64,000 nucleotides of DNA from Simmondsia chinensis (GCA_018398585.1 JAGTTD010000005.1:10157355-10221354); one strand, 5' to 3'; shown: positions 24,315-35,520, numbered from the stretch's first letter. Notes: generated by a model not told the origin, from the sequence alone. Program-made: numbers and translations.

Positions 24315-26168
24315 AGGGGTGTAATGGAGTCAAGCCAGGCTAAGTATCTCAGTACTCGACTCAAACTCGATTAACTACTTGGGTACTCGGACTCGTACTC
24401 GAACTTGATTCGAACAGTTAATTTTGCTCGAATTCGAACTCGATAAACTATTTGAGTACTCGACTCAACTCGAATGTTCGTTTATTGTGCATATGAATGT
24501 TCAACTAATTAGCTACATTATAATATTATTCAATACACTCGAACAATAGTTATACTCAATTTAGATACTCAGTTATTGCCGACACTATATTCTAACATAT
24601 ACAACCATAAATAATCGATATATTAATAGTAAATATGCATCAAAACCTAAGTTTTAAAGGATACAAACAAACCAAATACAAGTTCTTTTATTTCACCACA
24701 AACGCAGCATCGGCCAGATTAGCAAGAGAACATACCTCTTCGGTAATGAATCCGCGACCGGAACAACAGTGCACCACCCTGGCGCGCCATAACACACTGG
24801 GTCATCATTCACCTGTTCATAGGATGGCTGACGTGGGCACTATTAGACCAGTGTATGAGGGAGTAAGCATAGTCGAGCTGTCGTGGGGTCAACTTGCTTT
24901 CCATATTGAAGGTCAATATGTTGGTAGGTGGTCAGTGGAATGCAACGGGCCACATGTTTCTCTTCCCCAACCGTCTTCACAGCGTAATGGTCATACTCCA
25001 GTTCAGGAAGTGCGTGGAAACCAATGTCTACCTCCTTTGCTTCAGTGGGTTGAAAGTGACGTTGCTAGTTCAGCTCAGCCTCATGGTCAGTCTTCACAAC
25101 TTGAGCATGTAACTCAAGACCCCGCCAGTGAAGATGATTCTGGGTCCTCGGGGCCTATGTTCCCTCCACGTTTTGAGTCCTCTGCCTTGAGAAGGTTGGA
25201 GCCTTGTATAGAGAGACCCGGTCGAGTTGGGATAAGAAAAGGAAAAGGAATGATGACAAAAAGGGAAAGGAAAGCGTTGAAGCACAAGGAGAAAGAGAAT
25301 GAAAAGCGGAAGTTTCAGAAATTTCTGAAAGATATGTCGCCTACAAACAACACGTTGAAATCAACCAAGACCTCAGGCAAGCGGAAAAAGGGGAAGGAGG
25401 AGAAATGGGAAAATTCGTCAAAGACAGCCGAGAAGAAGAAAAAACAGAATTGGGGGAATCGATACGATAAGATCTCGGAAAAAGAGTATGATAGGAGGAT
25501 CATGCAAGCGGAGCGGGCAATAGAGATGGGGAAATTAGTGGGTTTTAACTTTGATGGTTTCGACCCTCCAACAGTGGCAGACTTGCTTGCTAATTGAAGT
25601 GGATGGGTTTTCGGTTGAGGCACCAGTCCTGATCCTGTTTCCCGTGTTGTTCTTCTGATTCTTTTTCTTTTGGGTTCCCTATTTTTCTTTTAATGCCTAT
25701 TTGTTGTTTGTTTGTTCTAGTCTCTTTGTTGTACCCACTTTCGTTTACGGGGTGGCTAAGGCCTCGTCTCTTCGAGTTGCCTATTTGTACTTCGGCTTTG
25801 CCAATAATTATTTAAAAAAAAACAAGGAATTCAATCTCCCTTCTTTCATTCTACTATTAACGTCACAAACCATCTATTTTAAAATAAAATAATACACAAG
25901 AACTACTTCACACAGTTGAGTATTTAATCGAGCATCTAGTCGAGTGTTTAGTTGAGTATCGAGTCGAGTATTTAGTTGAGTATCGAGCCAAGTATTTAAT
26001 CGAGTATCAAGCCAAGTAGTTCACTACTCAACTCATACTCGTTTATTAATCGAGTATCTTTTGATACTCAAACTCGAACTTGAACTCGGTTAATTCGAGT
26101 TCGAGTAGAGTTTTATTTGAGCTACTCACGAGCTGCTCGCTAGCGGCTCGGACCATTTACACCCTTAT
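24315..26168. mobile_element. hAT element (GAGCTCG family) hosting a retrocopy
   Basis: Starts AGGGGTGTAATGG and ends CCATTTACACCCTTAT, an inverted pair. Flanked by a perfect 8-bp duplication, TCCTAACT (24307-24314 and 26169-26176). Subterminal regions are rich in GAGTACTCGA/GAGCTCG words. The middle (about 24690-25823) is an L1-mobilised retroposon with poly(A). This copy identifies the dispersed GAGCTCG blocks at 20.2, 38.4, 44.3 and 46.8 kb as hAT-derived. Confidence 0.8.
24635..25597 (+). CDS. ORF1-like protein of an L1-mobilised retroposon, unknown function
   Basis: A 320-codon open frame. The first ~35 codons lie in hAT sequence, so the native frame probably begins at or before the ATG at 24746 (MNPRPEQQ) and is 5'-truncated. 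Residues 90-190 are polar with no recognised fold. Residues about 200-290 are very Lys/Arg/Glu-rich (KGKGMMTKRERKALKHKEKE) and likely helical or coiled-coil. The C terminus holds a motif of the type IEMGKLVGFNFDGFDPPT, shared with the copy at 3429-3677. A T-rich 3' UTR and A run (to 25823) follow. I recognise no enzyme domain; an ORF1-like nucleic-acid-binding protein is the best guess. Confidence 0.5.
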   Translation: MHQNLSFKGYKQTKYKFFYFTTNAASARLAREHTSSVMNPRPEQQCTTLARHNTLGHHSPVHRMADVGTIRPVYEGVSIVELSWGQLAFHIEGQYVGRWSVECNGPHVSLPQPSSQRNGHTPVQEVRGNQCLPPLLQWVESDVASSAQPHGQSSQLEHVTQDPASEDDSGSSGPMFPPRFESSALRRLEPCIERPGRVGIRKGKGMMTKRERKALKHKEKENEKRKFQKFLKDMSPTNNTLKSTKTSGKRKKGKEEKWENSSKTAEKKKKQNWGNRYDKISEKEYDRRIMQAERAIEMGKLVGFNFDGFDPPTVADLLAN

Positions 26169-26345
26169 TCCTAACTTCTAATTTCATTAGAGAGACCCCT
26201 CCCAATCGAGTACCTTTTGATACTCAAACTTGAACTCGGTTAATTCGAGTTCAAGTTGAGTTTTATTCGAGCTATTCACGAGCTACTCACGAGCGGCTCA
26301 ATCATTTAAACCCTACTCTTAACTTCTAATTTCATCAAAGAAACC
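26052..26345 (+). repeat. tandem duplication of a hAT end plus flank
   Basis: The last ~120 bp of the hAT element plus ~35 bp of flanking subrepeat (26052-26204) is repeated at 26205-26345 (AATCGAGTA(T/C)CTTTTGATAC, GGTTAATTCGAGTTC, TTCTAATTTCAT). The second copy has decayed hAT ends (TTTAAACCC). It arose after or during hAT insertion. Confidence 0.7.
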
Positions 26346-26721
26346 CCCCGCCGTGGAAATATTAACTAAATCAATTTGATCCCCAACTTAAAAATTTGTA
26401 TCAAAGACATCAAAAACAATTTAAATAAAATATGATTTAGGTTTCATTTGATTTGGTAATATAATTTTCAGGTGAACTAAAGTTTCAAAATATTCTTACA
26501 TTTGTTCAAAAAAAAAAAAAATTCTTACAATAGCTTGAACTTTGCTAACTTTTTTTATTTTTCTATATACTATCCCATAGCTCTTTTAAGATTCTGTTAA
26601 TTAAATAAACTAATTGTTCACTTGAAAAATAATAAACTAAGGGTAAAAAATTCGTTCATTTTTAAAACAATCTTACATACGAAAATATCTAAAATAAAAT
26701 TAAAAATAAAAATATAATTAT

Positions 26722-26855
26722 GCTGGGGAGTCTGGGGTTTTGCTCTCCTGCGATCTTGAGGGCGATGTGATGGTGATTTGATCCAATTTGTACAATGGTA
26801 AGTGGACGAGGGAGGCCCCCTTGACGTGGTGGTCCGAATGGATGTCTCGGTCATG
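26722..26855 (+). pseudogene. left fragment of an L1-type LINE interrupted by gypsy
   Basis: GC-richer segment that continues after the gypsy insertion at 33882 (GTAAG is the 5-bp TSD on both sides). It has no full domain. Joined to the right side only conceptually, it looks like spacer or ORF1 tail upstream of an L1 reverse transcriptase. Confidence 0.4.
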
Positions 26856-27041
26856 GTAAGTGTAAGACCCGTGACACTCCGGACCGGGGCACAGGTGTGC
26901 GCCTTGCGCCTGTGCCGTGTCAAATGGGCTGCCAATGATTGGCATTGTGTGAACAAGGTGCGCACTCAGTTAAGAGTGCATTAGGCCTCCACGGACCTAG
27001 GCCTAAGTGACGGACAAAGTGGGAACCGAGACGGACGCGGT

Positions 27042-27455
27042 CCCAAGACAGTGTCATGACAAGGGTCTGGCACGACCCAAGACAGTGTCATGACAAAGGG
27101 TCTGGCACGACCCAAGACAGTGTCATGACAAGGGTCTGGCACGACCCAAGACAGTGTCATGACAAGGGTCTGGCACGACCCAAGACAGTGTCATGACAAA
27201 GGTCTGGCGCGGCCCAAGACAGTGTCATGACAAGGGTCTGGCACGACCCAAGACAGTGTCATGACAAAGGTCTGGCGCGGCCCGAGACAGTGTCATGACA
27301 TAGGCGGGGCGCGACCCGAGACAGTGTCATGACAAGGGTCAGGCACGGCCCAAGACAGTGTCATGACAAGGGTCTGGCGCGACCCGAGACAGTGTCATGA
27401 CATAGGCGGGGCGCGACCTAGACAGTGTCATGACAAGGTCCAGGGCACGGCACTG
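27042..27455 (+). repeat. 12-unit palindrome array in 5' LTR
   Basis: Head-to-tail ~34-bp units, each centred on the perfect 10-bp palindrome TGTCATGACA, linked by AGGGTCTGGCACGACCCA-type spacers. Twelve copies counted. The same array is in the 3' LTR at 32863-33276. It lies upstream of the TATA box, so it could bind a dimeric transcription factor; binding is inferred. Confidence 0.9.
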
Positions 27456-27856
27456 GGCCGGCCCAAGGACACAGATGGACAGCGATAGGCACGGGCCCAG
27501 TGCAGGGCACTGGCCCGGCCCAAGCCCAAGTAGGCCCAATAAGGCCCAATGAAGCCCGACCTTACAAAATGGTAATAATAAACACGTGACACATATTAGT
27601 GACGGTTACCAAAGGAAAAGAAGCGGGAATAAGCATTGACTAGTTCAAACGAGATAAAGGCGGGAAAATGGAAGAGTGGGCTGAGGTGGATGTAACCGCT
27701 AGTTGAAAATCAGGCGCCTAAATTAATATAACATGTGCTTTGACCAGCTGACCTTGTAACCGCCAAGGCATGCGTGGGAAGAGTGGAGCACGGCTTTGAA
27801 GAAAGAAGGAAAATGGCGGGAACGGTTATCCCCTTTGTTCGTGGGATGATCACGGC

Positions 27857-27864
27857 TATAAATA
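27857..27864 (+). promoter_or_regulatory. TATA box of chromovirus LTR
   Basis: TATAAATA in the context GGCTATAAATAGATG, about 190 bp before the LTR end. The copy in the 3' LTR is at 33678-33685. Confidence 0.7.
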
Positions 27865-28059
27865 GATGTAATGGGCATTCATTTGTGGATATCTTGTAAT
27901 CTCTGAAATATTAATAAGAAAAGCCTCTCCCCTTTGTGTGAAAAATTGTGTCTTACATTTCCCTTTGAATTTCCTTTGTGTTCATTTCTTTGTTGTTGTT
28001 CGTGTTCGGGTGAGCAAACCTCACCGGGTACTTAGCTCATAAAATAACTGTGACAATTG

Positions 28060-28072
28060 TGGTATCAGAGCC
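28060..28072 (+). other. primer-binding site (tRNA-iMet type)
   Basis: TGGTATCAGAGCC, four bases after the 5' LTR, complementary to the 3' end of plant initiator tRNA-Met, the usual primer of plant gypsy and copia elements. Confidence 0.9.
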
Positions 28073-28087
28073 TTGGTTACGTGAACG

Positions 28088-31000
28088 ATGGCTGGAGATC
28101 AAAATGAACCATTGAAGAAACTCAAGGCTAGCGAACGCATAGCCAGACTTGAGGAGATCGTGGGAACCGAAGGTGAAGACGGTGATAACCCTCCCCCTGG
28201 AACCATTTTCGGTAATATCAAAATGCTTTCTAATGACATTCAATCTTTGAAAGAAGTTATGAATAATTTGCTTGAAGCCCATAGGACCCCGTCCCCAACA
28301 CCTCCGGCTCCACCCAATGTATACCGTAGGGAAAATTCAACCACGGGTGGGAATTCAAATGTAAGAACCTCAAACGAGACCCTTAATCCAACCATGGAGT
28401 CCCTTCAAAATGAAATTTCTGTGTTAAAGAGAGCCATTAACACCGGACCTCAAAGCCTAGAGAAAAGAGGGATTAAAGTCCCCACACCGAGATCTTATGA
28501 AGGAGAACGTAGTGCTCGGGTCCTTGAGAATTTTCTGTGGGATATGGAACAATACTTCAATGCCACTAAAGTGAGGGAGGAAGACAAGGTTGTGATTGCG
28601 TCAATGCACCTTAATGGAGACGCAAAGCTGTGGTGGAGAGCTCGTGTGTCCGACGACCGGACTGCTGGTCGTCATGTCATCAACATGTGGGACGTTTTGA
28701 AGAAGGAGCTGCGTAGTCAATTCTTGCCATTGAACACCTCATGGATGGCAAGAGAGGCGCTAAAGAACCTAAAACAAACTGGATCCGTCCGTGAGTATGT
28801 TAAGTCTTTTTCGTCTTTATTGCTTGATATAAATGACATGACTGAGGAGGATAAACTGTTTAACTTTGTATCGGGTCTCAAATCGTGGGCCCAAATTGAG
28901 ATTCGGAGGCAACGAGTTCATGACCTTACCTCCGCAATCATTGTGGCTGACGGTTTAATAGACCTTAAACCTAACGGAAATGGGGATAAAGAAAAACGAC
29001 CTGTTGCATTTAGAAAGAGGAAGAGAGAATACAAACCAAATTGGAACCGGTATAACAAACAACCTCAATCAGGGCCGCCCAAGCCCACGTTTAAGAAAAA
29101 CGCACCGGTTCCTAAGAAGAATAAAATGGGAGTGACTTGCTTCATATGCGACGGACCGCATTATGCAAGGGATTGCCCCAAGAAACAACACCTGAATGCA
29201 TTAAGTGAGGAAGCACAAGAGGAAGAGCAACGAGTACAAAACGATGAATTTAGGGCCACCTCTTTGAGACTACTTGATGCCATGAGTCATGACACACCTT
29301 CTTTAGAAGGACTTATGTATTTTCGTGTAACGTTGAACGGGAGACCTGTAGTTGCTATGGCCGACACCGGCGCTTCACATAATTTCCTAAACTCGAAGGC
29401 CGCCCAAACTTTGAAACTGAATTTAGTCCCTTCCGACACGGGATTGAAAGCTGTAAACTCTAACGCTATAGCAACTAAAGGTAGGGCCCCAAATGTGACT
29501 CTAAAAGTGGGGGACTGGGAAGGAAAGACGGACTTCACTGTAGTAGACATAGACGATTTTGAACTGATTCTAGGCAATGAATTCTTTCGGACAGCAAGGG
29601 CCTCGGTCACCCCTCACCTAGGGGGGATGATGATAAGCGATCCGACGAAACCTTGCTTTGTCAAGGCGTGGTCCACTACTATGAAACCCCCGGGCCCGTT
29701 ACAAACATTATCCGCAATGCAACTCAAAAAAGGGTTTAGGAAAGGACTCCCTACGTTTGTAGCGACCCTAGTTGAGGTTAAACCGGGGAAGAAGGTGGAA
29801 GTACCTGATGTAATTGTGGGGGTACTAGACGAATTTAAGGATGTGATGCCCTCTGAATTGCCTAAGCACTTACCGCCTAGGAGGGCCATTGACCACAAAA
29901 TTGAGTTGCTGCCGGGCTCCCGACCCCCTGCGCGAGTCCCATACCGAATGGGGCCGGCAGAGCTTACCGAGCTGCGTAGGCAGCTAGAGGAATTGCTGGA
30001 TGCAGGTTTTGTTCAACCGTCAAAAGCACCATATGGAGCACCGGTGTTGTTCCAAAAGAAACAAGATGGGTCCCTACGAATGTGCGTGGACTATCGGGCC
30101 CTAAACAAGGTAACGGTGAAGAACAACTATCCTATTCCTCGTGTCGATGATCTTTTTGACAGGTTGTCGAAGGCAAAATACTTCACCAAGTTGGACCTGC
30201 GCTCGGGTTATTGGCAGGTTCGGATCGCACAAGGGGACGAGCCCAAGACCACTTGTGTAACTCGTTATGGCTCTTTCGAATTTCTTGTAATGCCGTTTGG
30301 GCTCACTAATGCCCCGGCTACCTTCTGTAACTTAATGAATGATGTTCTTTACGATTACCTCGACCGTTTTGTTGTGGTTTATTTGGATGATATTGTTGTA
30401 TACTCAGAATCCCTAGAGGAGCATGTAACACACTTAAGAAAAGTGTTTGAAAAGCTAAAGGAACATGAACTCTATGTAAAGAAAGAGAAATGTGAATTTG
30501 CCCAAATCGAGATCATGTTCCTCGGGCACAAAATTAGTCAAGGACATGTAAAAATGGATGAGGCCAAGGTCAAGGCCATCTTGGATTGGCCCTCACCCAA
30601 AAATGTATCAGAGTTGAGATCATTCTTAGGGTTAGCCAACTATTACAGAAAATTCATACTTGGCTATTCTAAGAAGGTCTCGCCTCTAACAGATTTGTTG
30701 AGAAAAGATAGAGTATGGTCGTGGTCCGAACCGTGCCAAGAAGCCTTTAGAGCCCTCAAGAGCGCAGTGTCAACGGAGCCGGTCTTGAAGTTGCCATGCT
30801 TCGACAGGCCTTTTGAGCTTCATACGGACGCCTCTGGACGTGCCATTGGTGGGGTGCTTGTTCAAGACAAACATCCGGTAGCCTTCGAAAGTAGGAAGTT
30901 AAAAGAGCATGAAGAACGGTATTCTACACATGAGAAAGAGATGCTTGCTGTAATACATTGCTTACGAGTATGGAGACACTATCTTTTGGGAGTGAAGTTC

Positions 31001-31600
31001 GTGGTTCGTACTGACAATATTGCGAACACATATTTCAAGTCCCAAAAGAAGTTGTCATCCAAACAAGCCCGTTGGCAAGAATTTGTAGAGGAGTATGATT
31101 TTGTATGGGAACACAAACAGGGAAAGCATAACGTAGTCCCGGACGCTCTAAGTCGTAAGACCCTAGAGCTTGTCGCAGCCTTGTCACGGGTTGAGACGGA
31201 CTTCACCGGACGTGTCAAGGAGGCTGCCCGGACCGACCCTATGTACCAACGGTTAAAACAGCAGGTAATCAGTGGCGAAGCACGCAGGTACTGGATCGAT
31301 GATGATTTAATCTTTGCGCAGGGTGCTCGTTTATATGTCCCTGCAGGTAAAATCCGAGTAGAACTGTTGCGGGAATGTCACGATGCAAGGTGGGCCGGAC
31401 ATCCAGGGCGCGAAAGAACCCAGGCATTGCTGGAGCGCAGCTATTACTGGCCGAAGATGGGACAGGAGGTTGAGGCCTATGTCAAGTCATGCCTCGTTTG
31501 TCAACAAGACAAACTTGAGCGGAGAAAAGAAGCGGGTCTTCTACAACCACTACCAACACCCGACAAGCCATGGAAGTCTTTGTCGATGGATTTTATCTAG
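28088..31600 (+). CDS. chromovirus Gag-Pol polyprotein (to integrase zinc finger)
   Basis: A 1,170-codon frame starting 15 bases after the PBS. Landmarks by residue: retrotransposon gag about 130-270; CCHC zinc knuckle ([13 protein letters not shown]) near 350; aspartic protease DTGAS near 424; RT with YLDDIV near 764; RNase H with TDASG near 910; integrase HHCC zinc-finger region around 1090-1150. It ends at TAG (31598-31600) just before the integrase core. The next frame continues in the same phase after this stop, so one nonsense codon splits the usual single polyprotein. Gag forms the particle; Pol makes and inserts the cDNA. Identification is certain; activity is unlikely unless the stop is read through. 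Confidence 0.95.
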   Translation: MAGDQNEPLKKLKASERIARLEEIVGTEGEDGDNPPPGTIFGNIKMLSNDIQSLKEVMNNLLEAHRTPSPTPPAPPNVYRRENSTTGGNSNVRTSNETLNPTMESLQNEISVLKRAINTGPQSLEKRGIKVPTPRSYEGERSARVLENFLWDMEQYFNATKVREEDKVVIASMHLNGDAKLWWRARVSDDRTAGRHVINMWDVLKKELRSQFLPLNTSWMAREALKNLKQTGSVREYVKSFSSLLLDINDMTEEDKLFNFVSGLKSWAQIEIRRQRVHDLTSAIIVADGLIDLKPNGNGDKEKRPVAFRKRKREYKPNWNRYNKQPQSGPPKPTFKKNAPVPKKNKMGVTCFICDGPHYARDCPKKQHLNALSEEAQEEEQRVQNDEFRATSLRLLDAMSHDTPSLEGLMYFRVTLNGRPVVAMADTGASHNFLNSKAAQTLKLNLVPSDTGLKAVNSNAIATKGRAPNVTLKVGDWEGKTDFTVVDIDDFELILGNEFFRTARASVTPHLGGMMISDPTKPCFVKAWSTTMKPPGPLQTLSAMQLKKGFRKGLPTFVATLVEVKPGKKVEVPDVIVGVLDEFKDVMPSELPKHLPPRRAIDHKIELLPGSRPPARVPYRMGPAELTELRRQLEELLDAGFVQPSKAPYGAPVLFQKKQDGSLRMCVDYRALNKVTVKNNYPIPRVDDLFDRLSKAKYFTKLDLRSGYWQVRIAQGDEPKTTCVTRYGSFEFLVMPFGLTNAPATFCNLMNDVLYDYLDRFVVVYLDDIVVYSESLEEHVTHLRKVFEKLKEHELYVKKEKCEFAQIEIMFLGHKISQGHVKMDEAKVKAILDWPSPKNVSELRSFLGLANYYRKFILGYSKKVSPLTDLLRKDRVWSWSEPCQEAFRALKSAVSTEPVLKLPCFDRPFELHTDASGRAIGGVLVQDKHPVAFESRKLKEHEERYSTHEKEMLAVIHCLRVWRHYLLGVKFVVRTDNIANTYFKSQKKLSSKQARWQEFVEEYDFVWEHKQGKHNVVPDALSRKTLELVAALSRVETDFTGRVKEAARTDPMYQRLKQQVISGEARRYWIDDDLIFAQGARLYVPAGKIRVELLRECHDARWAGHPGRERTQALLERSYYWPKMGQEVEAYVKSCLVCQQDKLERRKEAGLLQPLPTPDKPWKSLSMDFI

Positions 31601-31633
31601 GGTTTTCCCTGTGTTGACGGACAAAAATCGGTA

Positions 31634-32686
31634 ATGGTTGTAGTAGATAGATTTTCAAAATATGCCATTTTCATGGCAGCCCCAAACGCTTGTCCAGCGG
31701 ATCAAGCCGCCCAACTCTTTTTCAAAAACGTGGTCAAGTATTTCGGTCTACCCGAAGATATTGTAAGTGACCGAGATTCTAGGTTCACGGGTCGGTTCTG
31801 GACAACGTTGTTTAACTTAATGGGGTCTCAACTAAAATTTTCCACGGCCAACCATCCTCAAACGGATGGGCAAACGGAACGAGTGAATGCCTTGTTGGAA
31901 GAATACTTGAGGCACTATGTGACGGCCTCCCAAAAGAATTGGGTGGAACTCATGGACTCTGCTCAGCTTTGTTATAACTTGCACAAGAGCAGTGCCACGG
32001 GCTTCAGCCCATTTGAGTTAGCCATGGGTTGGCAGCCCCTCACTCCACACGAGATTGTGAAACAAAGTGGGGGAAAATGCCCGGCTGCACAACGCTTTGC
32101 GTTAGATAAACAAGAGCTCCTTGACATGGCGAAGGACAGTCTTGACAAGGCAGCTCGGCGTATGAAAAAGTATGCAGACAAAAAGAGGAGACCCTTAGAA
32201 TTTAAAGTAGGGGACAAAGTTATGCTTAAACTCACGCCTCAAATATGGAAGAAAATAAACAGTAAAACGGTACATCGTAGCTTAGTGCCTAAATACGATG
32301 GACCCTTCGAAATTGTTAAAAAGGTTGGACCCGTTGCTTACCGATTGGAGTTACCCCAAAGGCTAAAGGTGCACCCCACTTTTCATGTTAGTTTTCTTAA
32401 ACCTCACGTTGAGGACCTAATGGGTGCACACTTAAAGCAAAAAAGGGCGCCACCTACCATTCGGAAGCAATTTTCACAAGAGGTGGAAAAAGTCCTAGAC
32501 CATCGGGTGTATGGTCAGAGTAAAAAGAACAGGAGACGAGACTTCCTGGTTCAATGGAAAGGCACTCCTATTACGGAGGCTACGTGGGAACGAGACGTAA
32601 CTTTGTGGCAATTTGAGGACAAAGTTGCGGAGTACCTTAATTCCCTTCCGAGGACGTCAGGTCTTTCGGGTGGGGGAGGTTTGTAA
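31634..32686 (+). CDS. chromovirus integrase core and chromodomain-like tail
   Basis: A 350-codon frame in the same phase as the upstream polyprotein, starting at the first ATG after the TAG. Integrase DDE core: VDRFSKYAIF near the start, SDRDSRFTGRFW near residue 50, NHPQTDGQTERVN with the glutamate near residue 80. A GPY-type region (KYDGPFEIVKKVGPVAYRLE) is near 225-245. The C terminus has a short chromodomain-like stretch (FLVQWKGTPITEATWE) near 300-315, typical of chromoviruses and thought to guide insertion into heterochromatin. The end overlaps the 3' LTR start. Confidence 0.93.
   Translation: MVVVDRFSKYAIFMAAPNACPADQAAQLFFKNVVKYFGLPEDIVSDRDSRFTGRFWTTLFNLMGSQLKFSTANHPQTDGQTERVNALLEEYLRHYVTASQKNWVELMDSAQLCYNLHKSSATGFSPFELAMGWQPLTPHEIVKQSGGKCPAAQRFALDKQELLDMAKDSLDKAARRMKKYADKKRRPLEFKVGDKVMLKLTPQIWKKINSKTVHRSLVPKYDGPFEIVKKVGPVAYRLELPQRLKVHPTFHVSFLKPHVEDLMGAHLKQKRAPPTIRKQFSQEVEKVLDHRVYGQSKKNRRRDFLVQWKGTPITEATWERDVTLWQFEDKVAEYLNSLPRTSGLSGGGGL
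32669..32681 (+). other. polypurine tract
   Basis: GGTGGGGGAGGTT directly before the 3' LTR: primer for plus-strand cDNA synthesis. Confidence 0.85.
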
Positions 32687-33876
32687 GACCCGTGACACTC
32701 CGGACCGGGGCACAGGTGTGCGCCTTGCGCCTGTGCCGTGTCAAATGGGCTGCCAATGATTGGCATTGTGTGAACAAGGTGCGCACTCAGTTAAGAGTGC
32801 ATTAGGCCTCCACGGACCTAGGCCTAAGTGACGGACAAAGTGGGAACCGAGACGGACGCGGTCCCAAGACAGTGTCATGACAAGGGTCTGGCACGACCCA
32901 AGACAGTGTCATGACAAAGGGTCTGGCACGACCCAAGACAGTGTCATGACAAGAGTCTGGCACGACCCAAGACAGTGTCATGACAAGGGTCTGGCACGAC
33001 CCAAGACAGTGTCATGACAAAGGTCTGGCGCGGCCCAAGACAGTGTCATGACAAGGGTCTGGCACGACCCAAGACAGTGTCATGACAAAGGTCTGGCGCG
33101 GCCCGAGACAGTGTCATGACATAGGCGGGGCGCGACCCGAGACAGTGTCATGACAAGGGTCAGGCACGGCCCAAGACAGTGTCATGACAAGGGTCTGGCG
33201 CGACCCGAGACAGTGTCATGACATAGGCGGGGCGCGACCTAGACAGTGTCATGACAAGGTCCAGGGCACGGCACTGGGCCGGCCCAAGGACACAGATGGA
33301 CAGCGATAGGCACGGGCCCAGTGCAGGGCACTGGCCCGGCCCAAGCCCAAGTAGGCCCAATAAGGCCCAATGAAGCCCGACCTTACAAAATGGTAATAAT
33401 AAACACGTGACACATATTAGTGACGGTTACCAAAGGAAAAGAAGCGGGAATAAGCATTGACTAGTTCAAACGAGATAAAGGCGGGAAAATGGAAGAGTGG
33501 GCTGAGGTGGATGTAACCGCTAGTTGAAAATCAGGCGCCTAAATTAATATAACATGTGCTTTGACCAGCTGACCTTGTAACCGCCAAGGCATGCGTGGGA
33601 AGAGTGGAGCACGGCTTTGAAGAAAGAAGGAAAATGGCGGGAACGGTTATCCCCTTTGTTCGTGGGATGATCACGGCTATAAATAGATGTAATGGGCATT
33701 CATTTGTGGATATCTTGTAATCTCTGAAATATTAATAAGAAAAGCCTCTCCCCTTTGTGTGAAAAATTGTGTCTTACATTTCCCTTTGAATTTCCTTTGT
33801 GTTCATTTCTTTGTTGTTGTTCGTGTTCGGGTGAGCAAACCTCACCGGGTACTTAGCTCATAAAATAACTGTGACA
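32682..33876 (+). repeat. chromovirus 3' LTR
   Basis: Same length as the 5' LTR and, by eye, identical except A at 32954 against G at 27133. Palindrome array at 32863-33276. Confidence 0.95.
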
Positions 33877-33881
33877 GTAAG

Positions 33882-34042
33882 CAAGGTCGCGGTGTAGCTA
33901 GTGCTTCCCATGGGTTCAGAGAAATTGTTTCTCAGTCTCCGGTTTCGGGGGAGTGTGATCGGGTTGATGAAGTTTGTTAGTTGGATCCGTTAGTTTCTTC
34001 TTCTTCATACTCACTTCACTTTAATGGCCATCTTTTCGGCTT

Positions 34043-34073
<31 letters not shown>

Positions 34074-35520
34074 AAAGCTGAGTTTGAGACAAGGTGACCT
34101 GATTCCTTCATACATGTTCATCTTATATATGGAATATTTGTCTCGTACTCTAAAGAAGGCTACCTCTGACAAGGGTTTTAAGTTCCATCCCAAATGTAAG
34201 AAACTGGGTTATTTCCCAGCTTATGTTTGCGGATGGCCTTCTATTGTTTTCTCGAGGCAATTGTACTACTGTGTCGAAGCTCTGGGATCATGTGACATTG
34301 TTTGCTTTAGATTTGGGTCAGGAGCCGAATGCGTTGAAGTCGGGCATATGTTTGCTGGCGTTCGTAACGAAGTTAAGGCTGAAATTCTTCATATGTTAGG
34401 CTTTAATGAGTTCTCTCTTCCTCTTCGGTATTTGGGTCTACCTCTGGTGGGATCTTGACTGCTTGTGAGCCAGTTCGGGAGTTTGTTATAGAAGTTTCGT
34501 GACAAGGTTGGTGGGTGGCAAGGTAAGCCTCTCTCATTTGCTGGAATCTGAGTTGATTGGTGCTATTTTGGTTTGAGTTATGAATTATTGGTGTAATGCC
34601 TTCTTGCTTCCACATATTGTTGTGCATCATATTCAGTCTATGCATGATCATTTTTTATGGGGGAGAGAGGAGGATTCGAGATCTTTGATTCCCATGGCTT
34701 GGCACAATATCTGTTTTCCGAAAGAAAAAGGCAGTCTTGGTTTTAAACAACTTGACAATTGGAATTTGGTTTGTCTTCTCCGGTGTCTTTGGGAGATTCA
34801 ACGTAATAAAGGTTCTCTTTGAGTTGCTTGGGTCCATGGACTGTATAAGAAAGGAGCGAATATTTGGCCTGTTTAAAGTTAGGTTCATGATTCGGCATTT
34901 TGGAAAGTGCTGGGATCAATGGCTTAGGAGCTGGGGTCATGTCAACCAGTTGATTAGTGGCTTAATAAGTGTGCTACTAGTGGTTTATTTCATGTTAAAC
35001 AATTTTTGTCTACGAAGAACTTTGTTTGGAGGTCTCTTCATTCATGATCGTCTTAGAAGAATGGGTTGGTCCTTTCCGAGTCAGTGTTGCCTTTGTGAAG
35101 AGGAGAATGAAGATGTTAAGGACCTTTTCTTTCGCTATCGTTTTTCCTCTACTATATCGGCTAGAGTGGCTAGGTGTTTTAATTTGTGGAAGAAGAATAA
35201 CTTAAAGGAGATTATACTTTGGTTGGGTTCTCATGTTCGTAATATAAAAAAAATATAGTGTTATTAAGGGGATATTTATAGCTGCAGTGGTGTATAACAT
35301 CCGGACTGAGAGGAATAGAAGGATTTTTCAAGACTTGAAGCATAGTGAGAATATTATTGTTGAGTCTATTTTATCTTTTGGATGGTGTAGATTTAACTTT
35401 TTGTTTAGAAACTAATGTTGTGTAGTGTTGAGTCTTGGAGTTCCTTTTTGGGTTGATTTTGTCTTCCCCGAGGCTAGCTTGAGTATAGGCTGTTGATCTT
35501 CTACTTCATTTTGCATTTTC

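Larger units (their letters stand above)
26861..28055 (+). repeat. chromovirus 5' LTR
   Basis: 1195 bp, TG...CA bounded (TGTAAGACCC to ACTGTGACA). Contains 12 tandem units with a palindrome (27042-27455), a TATA box TATAAATA (27857-27864) and a T/C-rich 3' part. U3, R and U5 limits are not resolvable by eye. Confidence 0.95.
26861..33876 (+). mobile_element. Ty3/gypsy chromovirus, very young, 7.0 kb
   Basis: Complete LTR retrotransposon: 5' LTR 26861-28055, PBS 28060-28072, gag-pol from 28088, polypurine tract 32669-32681, 3' LTR 32682-33876. TSD GTAAG at 26856-26860 and 33877-33881. Domain order is gag, zinc knuckle, protease, RT, RNase H, integrase, chromodomain-like C terminus, placing it among plant chromoviruses; I cannot fix the lineage. 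The LTRs are both 1195 bp and by eye differ at one base (27133 G, 32954 A). One in-frame TAG in the integrase is the only coding defect I found. It sits in an L1 LINE. Confidence 0.95.

Noticed and set aside
27339..27539. Gly/Leu/Pro-rich 66-codon frame, repeated identically at 33160-33360
   Set aside because: Antisense read-through of the palindrome array, duplicated because it lies in both LTRs.
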